Positions 36,804 to 45,499 of a DNA stretch of 64,000 nucleotides are shown one piece after another. The stretch spans positions 62,001 to 126,000 of the forward strand of contig NZ_AUHD01000009.1 in assembly GCF_000423005.1 (NCBI RefSeq), written 5' to 3'. Source of the stretch: Gelidibacter mesophilus DSM 14095. GTDB lineage: Bacteria > Bacteroidota > Bacteroidia > Flavobacteriales > Flavobacteriaceae. The translations under genes and the position numbers were made by a program. The notes below the pieces were generated by a model. The model worked only from the letters and a program-made list of their open reading frames with translations, searched no databases and had not been told where the DNA came from. How positions within the stretch are numbered: position 1 is the first letter of the stretch; each line of letters starts with the position of its first letter.

Positions 36804-38393
36804 TTACTTCATAATACGCGTCAATTGGAAAAACTTCTGATAACTCTCAGGTATTGTGTTAATATCCAATAAAGAACCAGGTTCCATAGAAGGATAAATT
36901 TCATCAAAAGTTTTCACTTCCGTGAGCCCCATTCTTTTACTTATATGGCCGCGTGTCAATTCGCTAGGGTCATTTAAACCAGCTGCGGCAACAAGTTCTA
37001 GGAAACTGTGTATTGTTGCTTCGTGATATCTTTTGGCTCTAGGCCATTTATCTTCCACTACCAATCCTTTGACTAAGGAAGCATTTTGTGTAGCCACACC
37101 AGTCGGACACGTGTTTAAGTTACATTGTAAAGCTTGTATACATCCAACCGCTAACATCATAGCACGCGCACTATTACAGCCGTCTGCACCAAATGCCAAC
37201 GCTCTTGCCATGTGAAATCCTGTGATGATTTTACCTGCCACAATCACTTTAATATCTTGTCTCAAGTTAAAGCCAACTAAGGTGTCATGAACAAAAATTA
37301 AGCCTTCGCGAAGTGGCATTCCCATGGAATTTGAAAACTCAACGGGTGATGCACCTGTTCCTCCTTCACCACCATCAATAGTAATAAAATCAGGTTTTAT
37401 TCCTGTATAAACCATCGCCTCACAAAAATCCATGAATTCTTGTTTTCTTCCTACGCATAATTTAAAACCAATTGGTTTGCCATCAGACAATTCTCTAAGT
37501 CTTTTAATAAAATACATAAACTCAATAGGATCTGCAAAGGCTGTATGAGATGGGGGAGAGTGCACTGCGATTCCTGGTTTTACGTGTCTTATCCTGGCTA
37601 TTTCTTCAGTATTTTTTGCTGCTGGTAAAATGCCTCCATGACCAGGTTTAGCACCTTGGGATAATTTGATCTCAATCATCTTTACCTGAGGTCTTGAAGA
37701 GTTTTCTTTAAAAGTTACTTCATTGAAAGTACCGTCATCATTTCGACATCCAAAATACCCAGTACCAATTTGCCAGATGAGGTCACCGCCATTTTCAAGA
37801 TGGTAATCACTTATTCCACCTTCACCTGTATTATGGGCAAAATTACCCATTTTGGCGCCTTTGTTTAATGCCAATACTGCATTTTTACTCAATGAACCAA
37901 AGCTCATGGCTGAAATATTCAAAAGGCTTGAAGAATAAGGTTGTTTACACTCCTTGCCTCCAATTAATAATCTAGGAAATTCTCCAATTTCTTTTGGGTT
38001 TTGTTTGGCATACATCGAATGTTCCAACCATTCATATCCTGAATGATAGAGGTCCATTTGGGTTCCGAAAGGCTCAGTATCAGTTTGACCTTTAGCCCTT
38101 CTATATATTAACGATCTTAAAATCCGGTTTAATGGTCTTCCTTCTGTATCAGTCTCAACAAAATATTGCATGATTTCTGGACGGATGGATTCTAGAATGT
38201 ATCTTGCCCGACCAATTAACGGGAAGTTTCTTCGGATGGTATGACTCTTTTGGAAGATGTCAAAAACACCCAACATTATTAAAGGAAGCACTAAAACAAA
38301 AGCCCATAAAATAGGGCTCCATAAAAATGCAAATCCAACAATGGCTACTACTATGATAACCGAAATTAAAATAAATTGTTCGCGAACTTTCAT
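36804..38393 (-). CDS. FMN-binding glutamate-synthase-like protein
   Basis: 529 residues. An N-terminal membrane anchor (two hydrophobic segments, about 8-42) precedes a TIM-barrel glutamate-synthase central domain: SSLLNISAMSFGSLSKNAVLALNKGAK, then GEGGIS, the Fe-S-type Cys region GCIQALQCNLNTCPTGVATQ, and IDGGEGGTGASP. This is the stand-alone GltB-like subgroup seen in many bacteria, without the amidotransferase domain. The natural reaction is not known; a glutamate-synthase-like use of FMN and an iron-sulfur cluster is the family inference. It has its own terminator. Confidence 0.88.
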   Translation of the reverse strand: MKVREQFILISVIIVVAIVGFAFLWSPILWAFVLVLPLIMLGVFDIFQKSHTIRRNFPLIGRARYILESIRPEIMQYFVETDTEGRPLNRILRSLIYRRAKGQTDTEPFGTQMDLYHSGYEWLEHSMYAKQNPKEIGEFPRLLIGGKECKQPYSSSLLNISAMSFGSLSKNAVLALNKGAKMGNFAHNTGEGGISDYHLENGGDLIWQIGTGYFGCRNDDGTFNEVTFKENSSRPQVKMIEIKLSQGAKPGHGGILPAAKNTEEIARIRHVKPGIAVHSPPSHTAFADPIEFMYFIKRLRELSDGKPIGFKLCVGRKQEFMDFCEAMVYTGIKPDFITIDGGEGGTGASPVEFSNSMGMPLREGLIFVHDTLVGFNLRQDIKVIVAGKIITGFHMARALAFGADGCNSARAMMLAVGCIQALQCNLNTCPTGVATQNASLVKGLVVEDKWPRAKRYHEATIHSFLELVAAAGLNDPSELTRGHISKRMGLTEVKTFDEIYPSMEPGSLLDINTIPESYQKFFQLTRIMK

Positions 38394-38638
38394 CTCTTAA
38401 ATTGATTTAAAGTACAAATATACTACTACAAAATTGGATTGCATACTAAAACGAAATAGTTTAAAACAATTTCTGCATAATTTAATTCAATATTCGAAAT
38501 TGGCGCTAAAAAATGATGTGATTTTCTAAGATTTACACACTTATTTTAATTGAAAATAGTTATCTTTTGGAGCATATTAATGACCCTTTTCAAACTTACT
38601 CAGGTAATTAACTCTACAGAATTTAAACGCCATTACCG

Positions 38639-39406
38639 ATGATAGCAGCCATAACACTTTTTTTAGTCGTTTCACTATCGGCATTAATAACTAAAATTGC
38701 TACTATTTCTTTAATCCATACTGGGCTTTCTACAGATAGCGCCAAGTTTCAAGCGCGCTCTGCCTATACTGGCGTTGGATTTACTACCTCCGAATCTGAG
38801 AAAATTATGAGCCATCCCGTTAGAAGGCGCATTGTTTTTAATTTAATGATTATAGGAAATGCAGGGATTGTAACGGTCATGTCGTCTTTGATATTGACGT
38901 TCATATTGCCAGAAACCTTAGTATCAAAACTCTACGGATTGTCCGTTGTTGTGGTGGGGATGAGCTTAATCTGGTGGGCTATAAAAAGCAAATGGGTGGA
39001 CAGAGCGCTGTCTGCCTTGATTGTGAGAATGCTGAGACGTTATACCGATATGGAAATACAGGATTTTGCCGCAGTTTTGCATTTAAAAGATGATTTTAAG
39101 GTAAGCGAAAAGTTGATTGGTAACGCGGATTGGATGGCACATAAATCGTTAAAAGATCTCAATTTAAGAGAAGAAGGTCTTACCGTTTTGGGCATTGATA
39201 GGCATGGGATTGATTATTTAGGATCGCCAGGTGGAAGCGCGGTAATTTTGCCAAAAGATGTGGTTACCGTTTATGGCAAGTCAGAGGTGATAAAAAGTGT
39301 TTTTAAGCGTAAACAAAACTTTAGTGCAGAAGTGGAACATCAGACTTTTATGAAAAAAGAAGAAGACCGTCTTAAAGAACAGGACCATCCCAAAAGCAAG
39401 AGCTAA
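38639..39406 (+). CDS. Membrane protein with RCK_C (TrkA-C) domain and channel-like loop
   Basis: 255 residues. Helix 1 is about 3-25 and helices 2 and 3 about 66-90 and 93-113. Between helix 1 and helix 2 lies SAYTGVGFTT (41-50), which resembles a potassium-channel or Trk-type selectivity loop. The cytoplasmic C-terminal part (about 140-210) is a TrkA C-terminal RCK domain (GNADWMAHKSLKDLNLREEGLTVLGIDR). This is annotated in many Bacteroidota as a potassium-transport-related protein. Ion transport is an inference from the loop; no NAD-binding RCK_N domain is present. Confidence 0.75.
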   Translation: MIAAITLFLVVSLSALITKIATISLIHTGLSTDSAKFQARSAYTGVGFTTSESEKIMSHPVRRRIVFNLMIIGNAGIVTVMSSLILTFILPETLVSKLYGLSVVVVGMSLIWWAIKSKWVDRALSALIVRMLRRYTDMEIQDFAAVLHLKDDFKVSEKLIGNADWMAHKSLKDLNLREEGLTVLGIDRHGIDYLGSPGGSAVILPKDVVTVYGKSEVIKSVFKRKQNFSAEVEHQTFMKKEEDRLKEQDHPKSKS

Positions 39407-39464
39407 TACAGGGCACTTTAACAAAGTTTTAATCTAGATCACCAAATTTGTTAATCATGGTTTT

Positions 39465-39472
39465 TATCTTTG
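39465..39472 (+). promoter_or_regulatory. -7 element TATCTTTG
   Basis: A perfect TAnnTTTG match. The nearest TTTG (39447-39450) is only 14 bases upstream, so the -33 box is uncertain. It may serve the MFS gene, with a leader of about 120 bases. Confidence 0.4.
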
Positions 39473-39602
39473 CAGATGAGGAGTAAACCACAGGAATTGT
39501 AAATATAGAAGGACACCATTTCTTTAATAGCCCATTATAGCCCCTTAATAGTTTTTATACCAAATTAAAAACTCACACCTCGAAATTCCAGCAAAGGATT
39601 TA

Positions 39603-40766
39603 ATGACACAAAAACTATCAAACTCGATCTTGTACCTCATGAGCCTCTCTGCAGGTCTTGTCGTGGCCAACCTGTATTACAATCAACCTCTTTTAAATCT
39701 TATCTCTGAGACTTTTAGCGTTACTGAAGCTGCAGTCAGCAATGTGGCACTTGCTACCCAATTGGGGTATGCTTTTGGTTTGTTGTTTATTATTCCCTTG
39801 GGAGACAAGCTCTCGAACCATCAAATTCTTCAAATTGATTTTGTTCTTATGATTCTTGCACTTATTGCGGCGGGGATTTCTCAAACCTTGTTTGCGCTTA
39901 TCGTCAGCAGTTTTTTTATCGGATTCACCTCTGCAATTCCGCAGCTCTTTGTGCCAATGGCTGCGCAAATGACTGATGAAAAGGGGAGAGGCCGTGCTAT
40001 AGGGATTGTCATGAGTGGATTGTTGATAGGGATTCTTGGAAGCCGTATCATTAGTGGTTATATTGGTGAAGCGTTTGGGTGGCGCGTCATGTATTATGCC
40101 GCAACGGTGTTGATGGTGCTCCTTTTTGCGGTTTTAAGATGGAAGCTGCCTAAATTAACCCCAAATTATCCTGGCAGCTATGGAGATTTAATGGTGTCGC
40201 TCTGGCATTATTTTAAGACAGAGCCGTCGTTACGATTAGCAGCATTAAGAGGAGCGCTTGCGTTTGCAGGACTCAGCGCTTTTTGGACGACTTTGGTCTT
40301 TCTTATGGAAGATGCGTTTGGGTATGGAAGTACTATTACTGGGGCTTTCGGAATATTCGGAATCGCCGGAGCACTGGGCGCCACTGTAGTGGGTAAGCTT
40401 AACGATAAAGTCAACAAAAATAAGATTATTCTTTATTCATCAATTTTGATAGTTCTATCTTGGTTAGTTTTCTTGCTGTCCGAGCATTCTATTACCGGAT
40501 TGATTGTGGGAGTTGTTTTGGTTGATTTAGGATTGCAGGCTTTGCATATCACCAACCAAAATATAATTTTTTCTAAAAATCCTGAAGCGCGCAATCGGGT
40601 TAACACCATATATATGGTAGGGTTTTTTATTGGCGGCGCGTTGGGTACCACTCTAGGTGCCATGGCTTGGCAACACTGGAGATGGACGGGCGTAAGTTGG
40701 CTTGGTATGCTCTTATCGGTGTCCATAGTACTTGTGCACATTATGTTTAAGAAAAAAATAATATAA
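39603..40766 (+). CDS. MFS transporter
   Basis: 387 residues with 12 predicted transmembrane helices. The MFS loop motif A-like sequence after helix 2 (PLGDKLSNHQILQ) and the helix-4 region (PQLFVPMAAQMTDEKGRGRAIGIVMSG) match sugar-efflux/DHA-type permeases. The N-terminus MTQKLSNSILYLMSLSAGLVVANLYYNQPLL is typical of the YnfM/AraJ-like group. The substrate is unknown. Seven bases separate its stop from the DsrE gene, so the two are co-transcribed. Confidence 0.87.
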   Translation: MTQKLSNSILYLMSLSAGLVVANLYYNQPLLNLISETFSVTEAAVSNVALATQLGYAFGLLFIIPLGDKLSNHQILQIDFVLMILALIAAGISQTLFALIVSSFFIGFTSAIPQLFVPMAAQMTDEKGRGRAIGIVMSGLLIGILGSRIISGYIGEAFGWRVMYYAATVLMVLLFAVLRWKLPKLTPNYPGSYGDLMVSLWHYFKTEPSLRLAALRGALAFAGLSAFWTTLVFLMEDAFGYGSTITGAFGIFGIAGALGATVVGKLNDKVNKNKIILYSSILIVLSWLVFLLSEHSITGLIVGVVLVDLGLQALHITNQNIIFSKNPEARNRVNTIYMVGFFIGGALGTTLGAMAWQHWRWTGVSWLGMLLSVSIVLVHIMFKKKII

Positions 40767-40773
40767 AAGAATT

Positions 40774-41313
40774 ATGAAAACCGCACTAGCACTACACTTC
40801 GTTTTGATACTATTACTCACTCAAAGTACTATGAACGCACAAAACTGGGAAACACCAATTATTGAAGGCTACGGAAAAATAGTCCATTACGATAATGCAC
40901 AAAACAAGCCTGACCCAAGTAAAGTATATAAAATCATATTTCATATTAAGGAAGGTAAGGAACGGGAAGCTGTTAATGAAGGTCTTTGGAAAATAGCGCG
41001 ACTTATTAATCTCATGGGGAGTTATAAAGTGCCTCAAGAAAATTTAAAAATTGTGGCAATTGTAAGCGGAACTGCGACGCCCTTTGTGCTAACGGACAAA
41101 GCGCATCAACTAAGGGCGCATCGTGACAATCCAAATTTGGACTTGTTAAGTAAATTGAAGAACCATGATGTAAAGATTTTGGTTTGCGGTCAAGCTTTGG
41201 CAAAACACAAGATTGAGGCAGAGGATGATTTAAATCCTTATATTGAAATTACCACTTCAGCTTTAGTGGCCATACCAAGCTATCAAATGGAAGGTTATAT
41301 GCCTATGTTCTAA
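40774..41313 (+). CDS. Secreted DsrE-like protein
   Basis: 179 residues. A signal peptide (MKTALALHFVLILLLTQSTMNAQ) precedes a DsrE/F-like domain: KVYKIIFHIKEGKEREAVNEGLWKIARLINLMG, KIVAIVSGTATPFVL and LKNHDVKILVCGQALAKHKI with the single Cys of the family. DsrE proteins carry sulfur atoms in sulfur relay, but secreted forms with one Cys have no assigned role. It follows the MFS gene closely. The downstream regulator gene has its own promoter. Confidence 0.82.
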   Translation: MKTALALHFVLILLLTQSTMNAQNWETPIIEGYGKIVHYDNAQNKPDPSKVYKIIFHIKEGKEREAVNEGLWKIARLINLMGSYKVPQENLKIVAIVSGTATPFVLTDKAHQLRAHRDNPNLDLLSKLKNHDVKILVCGQALAKHKIEAEDDLNPYIEITTSALVAIPSYQMEGYMPMF

Positions 41314-41352
41314 TCTTCTGGAAATAATTGGGTATTAATCACTGTAACAAAA

Positions 41353-41399
41353 CTTTAATACAAATTAGTTCGCTATGTTATGAACTAAGTGTATATTTG
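41353..41399 (+). promoter_or_regulatory. Promoter and palindromic operator of the GbsR/MarR gene
   Basis: A perfect inverted repeat, TTAGTTC at 41365-41371 and GAACTAA at 41382-41388 with a 10-base spacer, lies between CTTTAAT (41353-41359) and the -7 box TATATTTG (41392-41399). It sits exactly between -33 and -7 positions, so binding would block transcription, and it precedes the regulator gene itself. The same arrangement recurs at 41963 and 59815. Confidence 0.75.
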
Positions 41400-41413
41400 G
41401 TAAAAAGTTAGTC

Positions 41414-41899
41414 ATGGCCATTGCAAAAGTAAAACTAAAACTTATTGAAGAGATAGGTCTTCGTTTGGAGACAAAACTACGTATTGCCCCTTTGGCAGCT
41501 CGTATATATGCATTATTGACCTTGTCCTCTTTTGAAGGGTTGACATTTGAAGAGATTCGCGAAATCATTGGTTCCAGTAAAAGTTCCACCTCGGTAAACC
41601 TGAATGTGCTTACCCAGTTGAAACATATTGAATATTACACAAAATCCGGCGATAGAAAGCGCTATTTTAGAGCTTCTAAATATTTTCAATTAACAAATCT
41701 AGAAGCGTATCACGAGTCTTTGGAAAATGAGATTAAGTTGGTTGAAAAGATCAACTCTTATAATAAGATTCATTTTCCAGAAAAATTTGTAAATGAAAAA
41801 TCACTGGGGGATATCGCAAAGGACTACCTCCTTAAAACTCAAGATTTAGTAGCGCTTACAGTTGAAAAGATTAAAGCGCATCAAATTTCTGAAGAATAA
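41414..41899 (+). CDS. GbsR/MarR family transcriptional regulator
   Basis: 161 residues. A winged helix-turn-helix occupies about 25-95 (PLAARIYALLTLSSFEGLTFEEIREIIGSSKSSTSVNLNVLTQLKHIEYY), followed by a helical dimerisation region. This is the GbsR subgroup of MarR-like regulators. A palindrome in its own promoter and identical sites before two other genes suggest that it is the factor binding there, including itself. The effector is unknown. The leader from the -7 box is short (about 8 bases). The regulator stands between the DsrE gene and the PepSY-like gene. Confidence 0.88.
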   Translation: MAIAKVKLKLIEEIGLRLETKLRIAPLAARIYALLTLSSFEGLTFEEIREIIGSSKSSTSVNLNVLTQLKHIEYYTKSGDRKRYFRASKYFQLTNLEAYHESLENEIKLVEKINSYNKIHFPEKFVNEKSLGDIAKDYLLKTQDLVALTVEKIKAHQISEE

Positions 41900-41950
41900 T
41901 TTAGAGTTTCCATTCATTCCATTTTATCCTAAAACTAAACTTTAACAATA

Positions 41951-41997
41951 GTTTATACTTATTTAGTTCGTAATGATATGAACTAATCGTATATTCG
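41951..41997 (+). promoter_or_regulatory. Second copy of the operator, before the PepSY-like gene
   Basis: TTAGTTC at 41963-41969 and GAACTAA at 41980-41986, with a 10-base spacer, followed by TATATTCG at 41990-41997 (one mismatch to TAnnTTTG). Distance from GAAC to the -7 box is the same as at 41382. An upstream GTTTATA (41951) occupies the -33 position. Confidence 0.75.
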
Positions 41998-42019
41998 TTG
42001 TTAACCATTATTTATCACT

Positions 42020-42462
42020 ATGAAAACTTTAAAATAGCGTTGCTTGCAATATTTGCAACAGCAACAATAAATGCACAAAGTCTCGTTGAGACTCAAGTGC
42101 CAAAGAATTTTACTGAAGGTCTTTTAAAAGTCTATCCCAATGCTGAAGATATAGAATGGGAAAGAAGCAATGATAATTACAAAGTAGAATTTAAAGTAGG
42201 AGATCTAGATCGCACAGTCCATTTTAATAAGACCGGCAATAGGGTGAGAGTTGAGGCAGAGATGGTAAAAACTGAATTGCCTGCAGCCCTTGTTGAGGCA
42301 ATTAAAAAAGATTATTCAGATTTTATTTTGGAATCCGTTTATTCTATTACTAAAAACAACATCACCACTTATAAGGTCATGCTTCAAAAAAGAGATTGGG
42401 TTGAAGAAATTATGTTGAGATACAGCGTTTCCGGTGAGGTTTTAGGTGTAGATAAATATTGA
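42020..42462 (+). CDS. PepSY-like secreted protein, frameshifted in its signal peptide
   Basis: The body (about 125 residues) fits PepSY-like proteins of Bacteroidota: NFTEGLLKVYPNAEDIEWERS, then YKVEFKVGDLDRTVHF and a second strand-rich half. The natural start is the ATG at 42020 (MKTLK...), but that frame meets TAG at 42035. One extra A in the run 42031-42034 would restore MKTLKIALLAIFATATINAQ, a classical signal peptide. Reading instead from TTG at 41998 places the start next to the -7 box, upstream of the expected transcript start, so it is not credible. Probable operator-controlled member of the GbsR regulon. Confidence 0.75.
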
Positions 42463-42546
42463 ATTTTTGTATGATCTAAAAAAGGTATGGTTGTTGAAAA
42501 GAATCCTTCATTCAAAAACATAGAAATAAAAACTAAAAAAAATAAC

Positions 42547-43383
42547 ATGAAATTTAAAATTGCCACACTAGCACTAATCGCTTTTACGATGATGAGTTGT
42601 AATTCTGTAAAAAAAACAAACACTGGAGCTTCCTCGAGCCCGAATTCCGGAAGCGTAGGTGAGGCTGGGTCAAAGTCCATTGAAGACACCAAATGGATTA
42701 TTACCACCTTGGAAGGTCAGGATATGTCAGAAAGAGAAAAAAATGGTCAAATAATTCACTTCACGTTGCATTCTAAAGATAATAGGGTTAGCGGTTTTTC
42801 AGGTTGCAATTCCTTTATGGGGACTTACAAATTGGAAAAAGACAATCTGATCTCATTTTCTCAAATGGCGTCAACGCGTATGGCTTGCCCGGATACCAAA
42901 ATCAATGAATCGCAGATTTTAAGCATTTTTGAGACTGCAGATAATTTTACGATTTCAAACGGGAAGTTAGCGTTAAACAAAGTTAAGAGAGCACCTCTAG
43001 CAGAATTTAAAAAAGGAGTTATGGATAAGGAACCAATTGTTGAAAAATATTGGAAGTTGAAAACCTTACAAGGAAAGGACGTTAAAATGGCGGACAACCA
43101 AGAACGTGAGATATTTTTCACTTTAAAATCTCAAGGTAACCGAGTTACAGGATTTGCTGGATGTAATACCATCAATGGTGAATATACTCTTGAAGAAGGC
43201 AACCGCATTCGGTTTAAGGGTATGCTGACTACTTTAAAGGCGTGTCCTAATGTGGCAATCAATGAGTCTGAGTTTTTAAAAGTCTTTGAGCTTGCAGATA
43301 ATTATACTATCGTGGATGACGTATTGAGTTTAAATGTGGGCAGAAGAGCGCCATTGGCCGTATTTGAAGCCGTTTATTTTTAA
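42547..43383 (+). CDS. Lipoprotein with two META (HslJ/DUF306-like) domains
   Basis: 278 residues from the ATG at 42547; an upstream in-frame ATG adds 20 unlike residues. The signal ends in TMMSC, a lipoprotein Cys. Two META repeats follow, about 50-155 and 165-275. Each has W-x-L/I...GQ/K, the GFSGCN or GFAGCN motif, and a RMACP or LKACP turn, so the gene arose by internal duplication. In E. coli HslJ is a heat-inducible META protein involved in novobiocin resistance. Here the location beside regulator and baeRF genes suggests a stress role. Envelope-located. Confidence 0.85.
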   Translation: MKFKIATLALIAFTMMSCNSVKKTNTGASSSPNSGSVGEAGSKSIEDTKWIITTLEGQDMSEREKNGQIIHFTLHSKDNRVSGFSGCNSFMGTYKLEKDNLISFSQMASTRMACPDTKINESQILSIFETADNFTISNGKLALNKVKRAPLAEFKKGVMDKEPIVEKYWKLKTLQGKDVKMADNQEREIFFTLKSQGNRVTGFAGCNTINGEYTLEEGNRIRFKGMLTTLKACPNVAINESEFLKVFELADNYTIVDDVLSLNVGRRAPLAVFEAVYF

Positions 43384-43463
43384 CTACCGTCTTTTAATAG
43401 ACTTGAGTTTATAAAAAAATAATTTAGAGTAAAGTATTTATTAATCAATTTAAAACTTGAAAA

Positions 43464-44537
43464 ATGAACACCACCTTAAAACAATTAAAAGATATCACTT
43501 CGGAAAATTGCGTTACAGTAATTATGAATTCCCACAGAACGAAACCGGACTATCTTAAAGATGAATTGACGCTTAAAAACCTGATCAAAGAAGTTGAGAC
43601 AAGACTCCTTGCAGATACGACCAAACGCGATGCAACACTATTAATAGATAAATTACGGACACTGGCAAAAGGTATAGACCATAGTCATAATTTAGACAGT
43701 TTATTTCTTTTTGTAAATCACGATATTGCGGAGTTTACCAGATTGCCAATAAAGGTTGTTGATCGTGTTGTCATAGATAATACCTTTGCCACAAGGGACT
43801 TGGTAAGATCGATGCACGCAGAATCCCATTATTATATTTTGGTTTTAAGTCAAGACAAAGCACGATTAATTGAGGCATTGAATGATCAAGTGGTCAAAGA
43901 ATTTAAATCGCCTTTTCCTATTGAGAACCAAGAATTTTTTACTAGAAATAAAGCAGAAGCCGCTACGGCATCGCGACAAACAAATTTGATAGGTGAGTTT
44001 TTTAATCGGGTGGATAAAGAAGTCAATGTCATTAGAAAACAGAATCCACTACCGGTTTTAATTACTACTGTTGAAGAGAATTTCGCGGAATATTTAAAAA
44101 TGGCAGATGAGCAGCAGACAATTTTCGATACGTTTTTAAACAAGAACCGAATGGAAGAGAAAGATCATGCCATTGTTTCTGAAGCTTACAAGATTATTGA
44201 AGCACACAACACTAAAAGAAATACTGATAGAAAATCAGAATTGTTAAAAGCAGTCTCCGAGAATAAATTTTTAAGTGACACTAATGAGATTTGGAGAGCT
44301 CTTTCTGAAGGTAAAATTCAAACTCTTTTCATAGAGCAAGGGTTGTTTCAGCCTGCAATACTCGAAAATGATGAGGTTGTTTATGTTTCAGAAGACCATA
44401 GAACCGATAAGGATGTTATAGATGACATTTATGATGAAATGATTGAGTTAAATATGAATTATGGCGGTGACGTTGTATTCCTTCCTAAAGGAGAGTTAGC
44501 CAAGTTTAATGGTTTTGGTGCAGTAACACGCTATTAA
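43464..44537 (+). CDS. baeRF family protein, Balon-like candidate ribosome hibernation factor
   Basis: 357 residues, soluble. The length, the start (MNTTLKQLKDITSENCVTVIMNSHRTKP) and the ending with YGGDVVFLPKGELAKFNGFGAVTRY match the bacterial archaeo-eukaryotic release factor (eRF1-like) family, specifically the baeRF3-type group that includes Balon of Psychrobacter. Balon binds stalled ribosomes in cold shock. The eRF1-like NIKS and GGQ loops are not visible, which is also true of Balon-type proteins. Neighbours are an SDR, DUF488, an epimerase and HdeD, so this looks like a general stress cluster. I infer ribosome protection; it is not shown. Confidence 0.75.
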   Translation: MNTTLKQLKDITSENCVTVIMNSHRTKPDYLKDELTLKNLIKEVETRLLADTTKRDATLLIDKLRTLAKGIDHSHNLDSLFLFVNHDIAEFTRLPIKVVDRVVIDNTFATRDLVRSMHAESHYYILVLSQDKARLIEALNDQVVKEFKSPFPIENQEFFTRNKAEAATASRQTNLIGEFFNRVDKEVNVIRKQNPLPVLITTVEENFAEYLKMADEQQTIFDTFLNKNRMEEKDHAIVSEAYKIIEAHNTKRNTDRKSELLKAVSENKFLSDTNEIWRALSEGKIQTLFIEQGLFQPAILENDEVVYVSEDHRTDKDVIDDIYDEMIELNMNYGGDVVFLPKGELAKFNGFGAVTRY

Positions 44538-44556
44538 AATTAATTGAAAATTAAAA

Positions 44557-44598
44557 ATAGGCATTAGTTGAAAAATTAGTAATTTAACTAATGCCTAT
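44557..44598. terminator. Long hairpin after the baeRF gene
   Basis: A perfect 13-bp stem (44557-44569 with 44586-44598) with a 16-base loop, 19 bases after the stop. It is not followed by a T run, so it may be a weak terminator or an mRNA 3' stabiliser before the SDR gene. Confidence 0.5.
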
Positions 44599-44657
44599 AA
44601 TTATTTAAAGAGCTATTTAGTAATTCTACTAATTGTCAAACTAAAAATATTATCATC

Positions 44658-45467
44658 ATGGGTGCTAAAAAAAACTTAATTGTAATTACTGGAGGTGCCG
44701 GAGGCATAGGGCAAGCATGTGCTCAAGCTTTTAGGAATCAACCCATAATTATAACAGATTATTCTCAAGATCAAGTAAACAAAACTGTTGAAAGCTTATC
44801 TAATGAAGGTTTTGATGTATCGGGGATTGCTTGTGATATCACGGATAAAAATGACATTGAAAATCTTATTAAATTTGTCTCTGAAAAAGGAGCGCTTAAA
44901 GCTATGATTCACACTGCAGGGGTGAGTGGAACGGTTAAAGACCTGAAAAAAGTCTTTACCATTGATTTGGTTGCAACAGAGCTATTGATTGATGCTTTTT
45001 ATAAACTTGCCGAAAAAGGATCTGTGGCGGTATTGCTCTCTTCTATGATGGCGCACACCGTTCCTGCAAATCCAGAATATGATAAAGCACTTGCAAATCC
45101 GCAAGCAGGAGATTCGTTTGACATTGTAAGCAAGTTTGTTAACGGTTCTTCGGATAAGATGTATGATTTTGCAAAACGCGGTGTTCATTTGCTAAGTCAT
45201 AAAAACGCCACCAAATGGGGAGAAAAAGGGGCAAGAATTGTTACTGTCTCGCCTGGGGTTATTGAAACCCCTATGGCATTAAAAGCTGCCGCCGAACACC
45301 CTGAGAGAATGGAGATGATCAAACAGGCAACACCTTTAAAACGAAATGGCCAACCGGAAGATGTGGCTGGCGTCGTTCAGTTTTTAACAACAGATGCGGC
45401 CAGTTTTATTACAGGAACTGATATTTTGGTAGATGGCGGCGTGATCAAGGTTATTGCAAAAATGTAA
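44658..45467 (+). CDS. SDR family oxidoreductase
   Basis: 269 residues, classical short-chain dehydrogenase. The cofactor loop GGAGGIG is at 12-18 region and the active Y169-x3-K173 is present (MYDFAKRG). Between them is an atypical 30-residue insert rich in acidic and Asn residues (near 132-165). The C-terminal SFITGTDILVDGG is the usual SDR end. NAD(P)-dependent alcohol/ketone chemistry, substrate unknown. It is part of the cluster following the baeRF gene. Catalytic residues intact. Confidence 0.88.
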   Translation: MGAKKNLIVITGGAGGIGQACAQAFRNQPIIITDYSQDQVNKTVESLSNEGFDVSGIACDITDKNDIENLIKFVSEKGALKAMIHTAGVSGTVKDLKKVFTIDLVATELLIDAFYKLAEKGSVAVLLSSMMAHTVPANPEYDKALANPQAGDSFDIVSKFVNGSSDKMYDFAKRGVHLLSHKNATKWGEKGARIVTVSPGVIETPMALKAAAEHPERMEMIKQATPLKRNGQPEDVAGVVQFLTTDAASFITGTDILVDGGVIKVIAKM

Positions 45468-45499
45468 TCAATTTTGTGTAAAACAGTGTCATTATCATA

